Source of the DNA: Bagarius yarrelli
Taxonomy: Eukaryota; Chordata; Actinopteri; Siluriformes; Sisoridae
Direction: 5' to 3'
Assembly: GCA_005784505.1 (NCBI GenBank)
Contig: VCAZ01000015.1
Span: forward strand, 5,545,668-5,609,667
DNA length: 64,000 nt
In this document: positions 1-11,139 of the stretch, one piece after another
How the letters are laid out: every line of letters begins with the position of its first letter
How positions within the stretch are numbered: position 1 is the stretch's first letter
The notes under the pieces: generated by a model
The model's input: only the letters and a program-made list of their open reading frames with translations
Databases searched by the model: none
What the model was told of the DNA's origin: nothing
Translations under genes and position numbers: made by a program

Positions 1-74
1 AATCATGAACTGAATTTTTCTTGGTGCAATTAAATTTGTGAAATCGAAAAAATTTACACCTACAGAGTAATCAG

Positions 75-498
75 TGTGCAGACAGGGTTGTGCCCTACAG
101 AGTGCACCCCACAGAGAGATTAGTATTCCCCCTATAGAGAGCTCAGTATGCCCTACCACGTGCACAGTGCACCCTATAGACTGCAGAGGGGCCAGTGTGC
201 CCTACAGAATGCTCAGTGTGCCCCAAAGAGTGCACAGTTTGCCCTACAGAGTGCACCCTGCAGAGTACCTAGTGTGTGATACAGGGTGTGCCTTACAAAG
301 TGCTCCATAAAAAGTGCTTAGTGTCCGATAAAGTGCCCAGTGTGCCCTAGAAAATGCTCAGTGAGCACTATAAAACGTACCCTACAGAGGACTCAGTGTG
401 CCCAACAGAGCATACGCTACAAAGTGTTAAATGTGCCTTAAAGAGTGCTCAGTGTGCCCTACAGATTATTTAGAGTGTTAAGTGTGCTCTGCAGTTAC
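75..498. repeat. Degenerate 21-bp minisatellite in rubcn intron
   Basis: About twenty imperfect copies of a unit close to cagtgtgccctacagagtgc(t/a) run from 75 to the edge of rubcn exon 15. Individual copies differ at many positions and some are partly deleted. The array lies in the intron downstream of exon 15 on the minus strand and its last, poorest copy overlaps that exon's splice donor. Short open frames here are by-products of the repeat. Confidence 0.8.
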
Positions 499-656
499 TT
501 GTGCGCATGATGAATATTGAAGATGATCTGAGGTCTTGGGGGCGCCCACTCCAGATTTCCCCTCACACGAATGCGTAGTTTATACACGTCAGCATGTTCC
601 CCGTCATCAGGAGAGATCGGCACCGAGTCAGGCATGGGCAACAGCTACAAACGTGC

Positions 657-688
<32 letters not shown>

Positions 689-3600
689 ACAGTGTATATT
701 AGCACTTGCTAATCTAGAAGTCTACCTTTGATGTACAATGCTTGTTCTGTACTGAGGTGATGATTCTTCAGTACATTTTCTACAATAGTGGTAGTCATGT
801 TCAGAGTCGTTCCACCTAAACTTCTAAGTGTGTGTACCTTTTGAGGAGCAGCATGTTCAGGGACAAGCCACTCAAGTTCAGAGGCAGCAGGCAGCTGCAG
901 ACCCTCAAACTGACGCAGCAGCCCCATCGCAACAGATTCAGCACTATTCGACTGCAACAACCACTGAGACCTGAACAAACAACAACATACACACAATAAC
1001 ATTATCAATGTTATCAGTTTGTTGAAATATCAGCAAGGGCTCAGGTGCAGAACAGTAAGCAGATCAGTATGGACTTATTTTGGAACTAGCGGCGGGGGGT
1101 TGAAAATGGGGAAATGGGGTTCGTTTGCAATCAATAGGAGACAAAAAGAGACCGTGTTGGTTTGCTAAATTGAATAACGATAAGTATGGATAACAGTAGG
1201 TACGATAAGTTGTCTTGGAATTTAGTTTAGTTAGTTATTTAGTAACAGTGAGAAGCGATCAATATTATGTTATTTAAAATTCATTCCGACCTTTCTGGCT
1301 TTTAACTTTAGGATAAACAATACAAACAACAGAATAGATCAGTGTGTGTGCGCATGCATGTGCTGTGAGCACAGACTTACACAGACTCGGAGCTTATGAA
1401 GGACCTGCCGTTCATCGTTGCATTCTGTTTAGCATCTGCTAAAAAAACAAAAAAAAACAATAATAAACAAAAGGTAATGAGATTAATAATCTGAAGGTAA
1501 TTACTAACAACGATGACTACTTAACTCAGTACATACTTAAATACAGTGATACCTTGACTTAGGTTTGTTGAGATATAAGCCATCCCTCGGGCCGATTTTT
1601 TTGCGAGCTAAAATATGAGCCAGCTTTAGACACCCAAATGCACAGTGAACGCAGAAACATCCGCCCAGCATCCCGTGTCTCAGTCAATAGCTAGTCAGAC
1701 ATGCGCTTTAGCAAGTGCGTTAGCAAGCAGAGTCATCTGATCTCCAAGGTGAATGCTGTACATTATACTCAATAAAAGCAGTTTATTGCAGTAGATTCTA
1801 TTGTATTGTTGCATTTTAGATTCATTCCAATTGGGAAATAGTTATGAGCTCTGTCACGAAATTAATTAATTGGTAAGTGAAGGCACCACTGTATTGCAGA
1901 AAAGGCATTTGCAGTTATTTGTGTAATTATTTTATTAAAGCGGGTTGTGCATCCCACCTGTGACATCCTCGCATGCAATAAAACCGGTCCTCCTTTTTTA
2001 TAGTTATATAAAAAGTTGCAGACTGCAGCTTTAGGAAACAATATTTGCTAGTTGTTTAGAGGTAAAAACATATAAACGCAAAATCATTTTTTTCCCACTA
2101 ATTAAATGCATGAAATTAAACGGTGTTGCCATTACAGGCTTTTCATTAAAAAAAAATTATTAATTAGGCTAAACACAAAACTATACAAACGGTACTCTCC
2201 TCTCTACACTCTTAACCATTAGAACTATAAATCCTTCACTTTTACACTGACTTCTACCTCTCAGCAAAGGCTCCTCCACGTCATCAGCAGATCCAGAATC
2301 AGAGAGAAGCAAGGAATCCCTGGAACTTCGCAATGAGCCAGCGCTGTCTGTGGAGGTTAATGCTAAGCACACACACAAACATTTAAAATGAGTTATGTGT
2401 TAACGGCCACAATCAGTTGACTATTTAACAAGGCCAGATTGATGTGGTAATAAAGGTAAGACTCACTGGGGTGGGTAGAGCTGGGCGGCTTCTGGCGGTT
2501 ACGGCGGATCTGCTGTCTGCGCTGACGAATCTTCTGTTTGAGCTGCTGGATCTCGCAGTCGCTGTCTTCGTCCTCATCCGCCTCCTCTACCTTCATCTTA
2601 CATTTCATCAGCTCGATGGCGGCGATCAGAGATTCCGAGATGCTGAAGTGTGCATTTTCCTGTAGAGAAAAAAAAAAAAAAGAAGTAAAATACACAGCTA
2701 AGTGAGACATTTAAGAAAACATGGAGCTGGGGGACCAAAGCCAATGGAATACTTAAGGGTGGTGGTTATCAATCTATTTTGGATGAATGCCCCCTCAATC
2801 AAGCTGAAACCCTCATGCCCCAGCCTACACAAAATGGAGGCTTTCGGTCATAAAACCCCCATATGTTATAAGGGAAAGTTATTACATTATTATAATAAAA
2901 AAAGAATAAATATTGAACAAACCTAGCAGAAGATTAGCATAAAATATTGAACAAGTATCATACAAATTTGCAGTTTGTAAACAAATTAGTGAGAGGGAAA
3001 CCTGGCAGAATTTCACATAGAACCACTTAACACACCTGCTTCTTTGGAGACCACCATTATTGTTCAAACGCAAACGGAGATAGATAGATGTGTTCACCTT
3101 TTCCAGATCGGCACAGCTGCCAAAGTCCTGCTCTGACAGGTAGCTGATCAGACTCTGACCCTCTGACGGTTTCCGGAACAATCCATCAGACATGCTACCA
3201 TACTGAAGACCTCCTAGATGAAAATAACAAAAACACACAGTGTGCCCTATTTTTTATTCATTGTTATGTCAGCTTCAATGACTATTTTATAGCAAGAAGC
3301 AATGCAATTTAGCAAATAACAACTAAAATGTGTGTTAATGCAATAATTTTCAGCGTCACTTTTATTGTGCGCGCGCATGCGTGTTTGTACACTGACCGGC
3401 TTCCATGTAAAGTGAACTGTGACTGCTTTCGCTGCCATGAGGGGAGAAAGGCCCAAAATCACCTACACACTGCCCGTCTGCAGCTGACTCTACACACACA
3501 CAGACACACACAGACACACACAGACACACACAGACACACACAAATTAATATTAAAAAGTTGTCCAATTTTAATGGCGGAGACACAGAGACTTAAAGACAT

Positions 3601-4464
3601 GGGAATAAACCATTAATAATGAATAAAATAAATAAGATTTATTCACAGATCTCCATTTTATACTGTAACTGATGTAAAAGCTCCTCTTGTGGCTAATACT
3701 GACAGACAAAATAAGACCTGCTTCTTGATTTACATAACTAATACAATTTTAATTAAAACATGAAAAAAAGTTTACAATGCCTTGATAAAACGGCAATATG
3801 AAGATCTGAGAATAATAATAACAACAGAAATAAAAAAATGTGAAAATGGCAAATAAAACAGCAGAAGAAATCTAACCGCGAAGTACGTGCATGACTGCAT
3901 GCCACAGCCAATGAGAATGAAAATAATAATAATAATGATTTAAAAAAAAAACAAAAAAAAAACTTGCAGACACAAATCAGAAAAGGAAAAAAAGTACAAA
4001 TGGTGGGAGAAACGCAGCACTAGAGCACTGCCAACCTTCAGCAGGATCCTCTATTATAATGGTGATTTTCCGCTGGTTCACTCCTTCACACACAGGGAAA
4101 GAAAAAAAACGAGAGATAAAAAGAGAAAAAAAAAAAGAGAGGTGTTATGCTGGATTTCACCAGCAGGGGAAGCAGTAAGTGCCGATTAGCAGTGCAGTAA
4201 TAGGAGTTTTTTTTTTTGTTTGAAGGTGGTTAATGTAATTAAAGTGTATTAGATACAATTTAAAGAATTTATAATTAATAGATATTTATAAGTTTACATT
4301 TATAAGTTCTTATTTAGGAAACGCAAAAGCAACAACGATTAGAGTGAGTTATTTCCCCAGAAATTGACACTGCTGATTCAGACAAAAAGAAAAGCTTATA
4401 TTATCCTAAACAACTGAGAAGCGACTTGAAACACTGAGGAAAAACTATGCTGTGGCTCAGACAC

Positions 4465-4513
<49 letters not shown>

Positions 4514-7500
4514 ACTGAGAGAAACAGAGAAACTATTTACTTTCCTTAGCTACAGTGCAGCTGATTGCAGACACAGGAGTTTCCTCACTCCTACCTTGTT
4601 TGTGTTTCTGCATGACTCCTGTATCAGACAGTGACCTTCCATGACCCTTTCTTTTCTTTCCCCTTTCCATCTCAGAGAAGGAGCTGCGTCTTGGGAAAGG
4701 AGGCGGAGCTTCGGGAGCGTGGACTCGCAACTGAGGAGTCTCTGTGCTTTGGGTCGAATTGCTGGAACCTCTGCGACTCCGCCTGCCCAGGTTCCCGATG
4801 GCAAGATACTCTGGCCCGTCATCACCATCACAGTCACCGCTTTCGGCATGGGCGGAATTAACAGGCTGGGTAGAGTCGGTCGGACAATTCTGGGTAATTT
4901 CTTGATGATGCTCGGATATGCTTTGGTCCGCGCTTAAACACGTCCATGGAGCCCCTGATGCACTTCCAGACACTGCTGCTTCTATAACGCAAAGAATACA
5001 CCAATATACAAGTGCACACACACACACAAGCTGAGTTTGTACAGTGTAACGCTAAAACATATTAACAGTGTTGTTGTGTTTTGATAGGGTTTACCTGTGC
5101 TGCTTGTTGTGTTGTGATGGGGTTTACATGTGCTGCTTTCTGTGTATGAAGTGTGTATGGAAACTCCCGGCAGCACACACTGCTGAGAGATGAGCAGATC
5201 AACAGTGGGGTACTCCTTCAAGTGGGACAGCTGCAGAACACAAACCATTAGATACAAACACATACACACACACCCTGTGTAGTACACCATTATAGAGATC
5301 TGCTAATTGTATATAAATACAGGTGCCTGATAAAATAATGCCAAAAGCCTGGACATGTAATTCGCCTGTCGTTGAGCTTGTGATTTGTCCAGCGCATATG
5401 TAGCAAGGACAGCAAGTGGATAAAAAAAAAAAAAAAAATAAAGTAAGTATGATAAATTACTCGGGCGGTGTTAATGAGGGCAAGGAGCCGTGCGTCGTTC
5501 TGCTCCACCGCCTCCAAACACTGAAACATGGCTGCTACGTGCAGCTCACTCATAAGAAACGCCTCATCTGCAGGAGGGTAAACAAAAAAAAAATACTGTT
5601 TGTTTTATTAAAATCCTTCTGGACTACCATACACCAAATTTAAAAAGGGTTAAAAAGGATTTCTCTACAGATGGAGAATTTCTATAGAAATAGGCAAAAT
5701 AATCTGAAAATAAATCAAAAGAATTGAACGCTTAAAAGAGATAAGTCAAATGTTGAAAGTTTTACACTTCCTGTTTACAGTTCGAGTTAATTTAATTAAA
5801 AAGAAAAAGGAAAGAGAATGGTTTTGTTGTGTGTGTGTGTGTGTGTACCTGTATAGTATTTGCATGTGGTGCTGTGGTGTGTGATGAGGGGTTTTAGCTG
5901 CATGGAGAGTGTGTGACTTTGCAGGCTATGAAGGAGCCAACGCTCGGCTTTATCACTCTCACCCTGAACACTGCTGCTCAACACCGGCTCCAGCTGACTG
6001 AACTACACACACAAACACACAACCAAATATAGTTCAATTACAACTGGTGTTAGATCAGTAATGCTTTGTGGTCTTTACCTGCGATAATGTGTGTGTGTGT
6101 GTGTGTGTGTTACCTGTTCTACATGAGGAGCAAGCTTGGGGCTGATGGACCGCAGACACCACACAAAGCGCCAGTAATCCTTCTGTTTATAGTATACCTG
6201 CACAGAGATAGAAAATAAGACTGGGAAGATAAACTATCCGATATCGGATTGAGTTAAAATTTATGTCCATATCGATGATAAGCACCGTATTGATTAAAAC
6301 CTGTTAACATTCCCCCATCCTCCCAGTGAGACACTTGACATTTCAAATCAAGGAAGGAAACAAGCTAAACATGTTGCATATTTTTGAAAAGCTGAGACTG
6401 TTGTGATTGAATGATGCAAACCATTTTAAGATAAAATTAATACAACCAGTGTCTCTATCAGACCGCCAACAGCCAAACATACATTCACGATACTGTAAAA
6501 ACTCATCTGTAAACACACTAAGCCATAAAATTTCAACAAACAAATCATGCGGTTACACAGTAAAGAATCCGAACCATTCAGTAAAATATAAAGTCTAAAA
6601 ACATTTATATGTCGAGAAACATCTATGAATGTAGCAGAAGCTGAGCTCAGAATGCGAGTCCCGACGTCTGTGCTAACAAGAGGCATGTTTTGTGATTTGG
6701 AATAAGGTAGAAACTAAACTTTGCCAGTTTGACCCCCTGCACTAAACCGATAGCTTTCAGCGCAAGTAGTAATATTCTGTTGTTTTTATTTTAGTAAAGT
6801 TGTCTTAATTTTTTTTACGGCCAAATGTTTTTGTTAATATACAATACTTAAAAACGTGATTCTCTCATGTTTGTGGCTTTAGTCATGTGGTGGTGTGGCA
6901 TTACCTGTATGTGTAATTGTTATATTCGTACCTGTTCGTGTTTAAGGCCATGACTCAGAATGTTGCTCATGTCTTTGTGAAGTCGCTGCAGTCCTCCATA
7001 TCGAGACCACACATTGGGATTATTTGTAGACAGAAGTCCTTCGACAGTCGTCTTCAGGTTCGATAAAAGCTTCCAGTGTTCACGCCTGTAACAAGGACAC
7101 AATTACACATTTACATTTGCAGCATTTGGCCGACGCCCTTATCCATAGCAACATACAATATTCCTTGTTATACAACTGAGCAATTAGGGGTTAAGGGCCT
7201 TACTCAGGGGCCCAGCAGTGGTGGCTTGGTGGGGCTGGGAATCAAACCTGGGTCCTCAAGTTGGTAGTCCAAAAACAGAACCACTGCGCTACCACTTCCT
7301 CAAACACAAATGTGTACCGGAAATCACTGCTATGACGTTACGGAACACATGGGAGTGTTCTTATCAAACTAATGGTTAATTAAAGGGGGTTTTTTTTAAG
7401 ATGTTTTTTGTAAAAGTGTGCATCACACATATACTTTATAAAAAACATCCCATAATTCTAAACAGTGGGCAGAACTGTGTCTACCAAACCAATCAGAAAA

Positions 7501-7543
7501 CAACCTGTAATCCATCATTTCTGTGGTTTTATTATAATCTACG

Positions 7544-7585
<42 letters not shown>

Positions 7586-7774
7586 CTGAAGATCAGTACA
7601 GGAAATCAGTACCAACACCTGATTTAAGTGTTTCCGTAAAAAAAAACACCACACATTCAACAGAAAACTCCGTCATTCACTGTTTCACTGACCGTCTTTA
7701 CTGTCACCCCATCGAAACATTCCATCGAATCTGACTATTGTGTGACCTCATCCTGAGGTGTGAAGTGTAGCAAT

Positions 7775-7862
<88 letters not shown>

Positions 7863-8154
7863 CACAAAGAGATAGACAGTGTGTGAGTGTGAGAGAGACA
7901 GTGAGAGAGAGGTACAAAGAGATAGAAAGTGAGAGTGAGAGAAAGACAGACAGTGTGAGACAGGGAAAGAGACAGTGTGAGACAGGGAAAGGACAAAGAG
8001 ACAGTGTGAGGTGAGACTGAAGGAGGACAGTGCGGAGAGACAGTGAGGTAGGGAGAGAGACAAACAGTGAGAAAGAGACAGACAGAGAATTAAGAGAGAG
8101 CAACAAAAAGAGACAGAGATTAAACACGTCTCGCAGTTTAATAGTTGTTTCTGA

Positions 8155-8214
<60 letters not shown>

Positions 8215-8783
8215 TTAAAGAAGTGATGCTCTTATTTAATCTCTCTGCCGGTTGATCTCAATATTGAAAATATAAAAAGCAACTGAATTAAACTGAATCT
8301 ACTGACCCTAGTTTACTGTGTTATCTGTTAGCATTAGCTGTCTGACTAGCCTAATTTCCTCCGCACAGATTAATGACCGCTGTCTGCTATAAATTTACAT
8401 TAATACGTTTTTTTCCTGGTGTAATGAAGAAGCTGAATAATAATAATAAGAATAATAAGAATAAATAATCAGCGGTTTGGGTGATAGAATGTAAATCCTG
8501 TAGAAACACACTTAGCTCAGAATGCTAGCTAAATCTGGGACAGGGAGAAGAGCTAATCACTAAAGCTAACGTTACGTCAGCTAGTTTAATTACAGCGAGT
8601 TTTTAACTTATCACTAGATTGAATTATTTATTATTATCAACCTTAAAACTGCTTGGTTAAATTTACTAGTTTCACATTTCCAGACAGGTAAACAGATAGT
8701 TGTGCTGCTGATGCGATTGAACTCCAGCAGTTAGTGCGGCTTTACCTTTTCTCCACACTGTCCGCCTCGGAGATCATTTCCAT
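499..8783 (-). CDS. rubcn: Rubicon autophagy regulator, 5' fifteen exons (partial)
   Basis: Rubicon binds the Beclin 1-UVRAG-VPS34 complex and slows autophagosome maturation and endosome traffic. Exons in transcript order: 8746-8783 (ATG at 8783), 6932-7085, 6114-6197, 5849-6002, 5461-5567, 5128-5230, 4595-4978, 4036-4083, 3397-3477, 3098-3213, 2467-2659, 2258-2347, 1381-1435, 838-970, 499-644. All phases join, giving about 628 codons. Exons 2-5 encode the RUN domain (REHWKLLSNLKTTVEGL, AMFQCLEAVEQND). Later exons carry the conserved GPEYLAIGNL, EGQSLISYLSEQDFGSCADL and a basic coiled coil (EIQQLKQKIRQRRQQIR). Exon 14 has QLPAASELEWLVPEH and exon 15 YKLRIRVRGNLEWAPPRPQI. The cysteine-rich Rubicon homology domain that binds Rab7 must lie left of the window. 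The acceptor of exon 7 is uncertain by a few bases: starting at 4981 would create a stop, so 4978, 4975 or 4972 is used. Confidence 0.93.
656..690. repeat. (CA)n microsatellite
   Basis: An interrupted CA run lies between rubcn exons 14 and 15. On the coding strand it is a GT run about 10 bases upstream of the exon 15 acceptor. Confidence 0.9.
3490..3541. repeat. (CACACAGA)n short tandem repeat
   Basis: Repeated cacacacagacacaca units lie just upstream, in transcript sense, of the rubcn exon 9 acceptor. Confidence 0.8.
4467..4509. repeat. (GA)n microsatellite
   Basis: About twenty GA units in the rubcn intron that follows exon 7 in transcript order. Open frames across it are composition artefacts. 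Confidence 0.9.
5823..5846. repeat. (GT)n beside rubcn exon 4 donor
   Basis: In transcript sense this is a CA run that begins within the first bases of the intron after exon 4 (donor at 5848-5847). Confidence 0.9.
6088..6110. repeat. (GT)n beside rubcn exon 3 donor
   Basis: In transcript sense this CA run starts about three bases after the splice donor of exon 3 (6113-6112). Confidence 0.9.
7105..7300 (-). mobile_element. tRNA-derived SINE, minus orientation
   Basis: The plus strand reads the 3' tail first (gacgcccttatcca, ggttaagggcctt) and then the complement of a tRNA-like head with a B-box-like stretch (atcaaacctgggtcc). The same family recurs many times in this window. It sits in rubcn intron 1, directly upstream of exon 2 in transcript order. 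Confidence 0.8.
7547..7582. repeat. (TGTC)n microsatellite
   Basis: About nine tetranucleotide units in rubcn intron 1. Confidence 0.95.
7776..8110. repeat. (GA)n microsatellite with degenerate GA-rich flank
   Basis: A pure GA run of nearly 80 bases (7776-7854) passes into a purine-rich degenerate tract to about 8110. Several long low-complexity open frames on both strands here are artefacts. Confidence 0.9.
8156..8213. repeat. (GT)n microsatellite, about 29 units
   Basis: Uninterrupted GT run in rubcn intron 1. Confidence 0.97.
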
Positions 8784-8905
8784 TTCCTTCGTTTGTTTTA
8801 ACCGAACATTTTAACAGAAAAATTTAAAAAAAAAATCCGACTTTAATTCCACACAAATGTCTGAAGTCGCGAGTTAAATTACTCTCTACACACGCCTTAG
8901 TTTCC

Positions 8906-8917
8906 TGCGCATGCGCA
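8906..8917 (-). promoter_or_regulatory. NRF1-type palindrome in rubcn promoter
   Basis: TGCGCATGCGCA is a perfect match to the NRF1 recognition palindrome. It lies about 120 bases upstream of the rubcn ATG, where a TATA-less housekeeping promoter would place it. Function is inferred from motif and position only. Confidence 0.65.
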
Positions 8918-8987
8918 CTGCTACAACACGCGTATCTGTGACATTTTGTCCACCCGTATTCAGACTAGCCACGCCTCCTAAACGACG

Positions 8988-8992
8988 ATTGG
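8988..8992 (-). promoter_or_regulatory. CCAAT box, rubcn promoter
   Basis: ATTGG on the plus strand is CCAAT on the rubcn strand, about 205 bases upstream of the ATG and next to a GC-rich ccacgcctcc. A single short motif, so modest support. Confidence 0.4.
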
Positions 8993-9536
8993 CTTGTTAT
9001 TTGCAAGTTCACTCACGCGCTGTTTGTGTTTTACATTAGAATGAAAACACAACTTTCCTGCCATGATGTTTTAAACGGTGATTTATTTAACTGATAATAA
9101 AAACCGAACTAGTGCAGTTTTAAATGAAAAAAATAGACTGTAAAACATACAATCATACAAACGTAGCTAAAGTACTGTAGATGCAGATTTATTTCCTTTG
9201 ACCTATTTTATATATTATTTGTTTAAAAGAAGTTAAAGAAAATTAATACAAAAATACGGGCAGATAGATTTACATGTTGTTTACTAAATAAAGCACTAAA
9301 AAATCTCACATCTGTCCAGATGTCACTGTATCCAGTCTCGTTACTTCTGTAACTGTACTTCTCTTTACGCCTCACTTATCTGACTCGCTTATTTAGGTTT
9401 ATTCCTGATAATTTTCTTCTCACGGCGCTTGTTTACATCTTTATCATCTAATAATAACCTTCTGCAACTGATGCGCGGTGCGTAACTGCTGCTACAGAAC
9501 TGTCTTGTGTAGCTGTAAGAGATTTGTTTTGTGTTT

Positions 9537-9616
9537 TACGTCATATGTTGTATACCTTGTCTGAAGAGGTACGGAAGTGCGCATGCTCGTTAAAACGGGT
9601 TGACGTGTATGCGTCA
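9537..9616. promoter_or_regulatory. Promoter-like motif cluster with no assigned gene
   Basis: Within 80 bases there are TACGTCA (9537-9543), an ETS-type CGGAAGT (9572-9578), an NRF1-like TGCGCATGCT (9578-9587), TGACGT (9601-9606) and GCGTCA (9611-9616). Such clusters mark TATA-less promoters. It is 0.75 kb upstream of rubcn exon 1 and no coding exon starts nearby on either strand. It could be an alternative rubcn promoter or a noncoding transcript start. Confidence 0.35.
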
Positions 9617-10011
9617 TTTTACCGCTGTACCGGAATTTTATTTACTATTTATTTTAGTTTTAAACTCTTAAAATGTCAATTTGGGTTGCAGTAAATGGTA
9701 ACGGCATAACTGTTTAACCAAACATAAAAAATGTTATTTTAACCTGGGTTTTGATTTCACACATAGATATCTCACACACTCAATAAATCTCTAAAACCCA
9801 CATCCTGTTTTGTTTATTTTCCACTCAAACCTACACATGAGGTAAAAACGATAAGTTTAGTTTAAAATACCGCTGCCGGTGTATAAAGACTGAATTGTTT
9901 TACATCACACTTATTAGGGGCTGGGCTGTAATTTCAGCTGGGCTGCAGGTTTAGTTTGCACATTATTTAGGCCTGCACAGTATCTGTACAATTTCAAGTA
10001 TTTTCTATTAG

Positions 10012-10067
<56 letters not shown>

Positions 10068-10089
10068 TCACACACTGTCTATCTCTTTG

Positions 10090-10128
<39 letters not shown>

Positions 10129-10950
10129 AATGTGAAGTCCTCCAAATTCTAGTCCTTAATTACAGTCTAAATATTTGTGTATGATATACCAGACTGAAGA
10201 AGCAAATCAGTTTAACCCAGATGGGTGTGTTTATTAAAACAATATGAAGCAGTAGAAAGCTTGGGTTTCACAGAGACATACAGGATACCAGAGACCCAGA
10301 GGAGAATGCAGTAGTGGAGGGGAGGACAAACAGGACCAGGAGAGGGGAAAGCAGGAACAGAGGATGCCCAAGTCAGAAATGGGATTGATGGAAGTGGTGA
10401 TCACTGTAGGAACTTGAAAAACATACAGAGGAAGACTAGCATATCTATCAACCAGACCAGACAGTGACTGAATGTGAAACTTTTATAGAGGGTGAGTGAG
10501 AGTGATTTGAGGAATGAGTTGCAAGATAGACTAATTAAAATTCAGAAGAAAAGTGAGTTTAGAGGTAGTAGGTTTTGGTGTGGGGTTTGGTGTTACTGTG
10601 ACAATTTGCGGAATATAGAATATATTTTATTCAAAATGTTACAGACATTTCTAAACCAAAAAATAAATTATAAATAAATAAATAAATTTTATTTATTTTA
10701 TTTAATTTTATAAATTTTATTTAAATAAATAAATTTCTTTGTGGCAGTTGGGAAAAGGCTGATGCAGAATCGCTGTTTACTGACCATTGCAGCTTAAACA
10801 CAGGTCTAAAATCAGAGGAATAAAAACATTCCTGTGCTTTTGTGTTCTAAAAACTCACTCAAGTGAACTCTGTATAAAGAACTCACACACAGCAGGGACC
10901 AGCAGGCAGTTTCAAACACTCAATCATCACAAAATTAGAGACCCAAACAC
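9617..10950. other. Intergenic rubcn-hykk, no gene seen
   Basis: AT-rich sequence without recognisable exons. It holds CT and CA simple repeats (10014-10128) and a self-complementary AAAT/ATTT tract (about 10668-10740). Two short open frames (10492, 10787) show no family resemblance. Confidence 0.7.
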
Positions 10951-10954
10951 AATC

Positions 10955-11055
10955 AGTACATACACACAACCTATCAGCACATACACGAAGCCTATCAGCA
11001 CATACACACAACCTATCAGCACATACACACAGCCTATCAGCATACACACAACCTA
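10955..11055. repeat. 20-bp minisatellite, about five units
   Basis: The unit is close to cctatcagcacatacacaca. The array lies immediately beyond the predicted hykk polyadenylation signal. Confidence 0.9.
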
Positions 11056-11080
11056 GGTTTTCCAAAAACCTGGAGAAGAT

Positions 11081-11086
11081 TTTATT
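11081..11086 (-). terminator. hykk poly(A) signal
   Basis: TTTATT on the plus strand is AATAAA on the gene strand, 54 bases past the hykk stop codon. This implies a very short 3' UTR. Confidence 0.55.
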
Positions 11087-11139
11087 GTCACTCCTAAAAA
11101 ACCTTTGATACAGATTTGATTACGAACCCATGAGCCAGG

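Noticed and set aside
4550..4861. Overlapping open frames on both strands across 4550-4861
   Set aside because: Shadows of rubcn exon 7. Only the minus frame with GPEYLAIGNL is supported by homology and splice phase.
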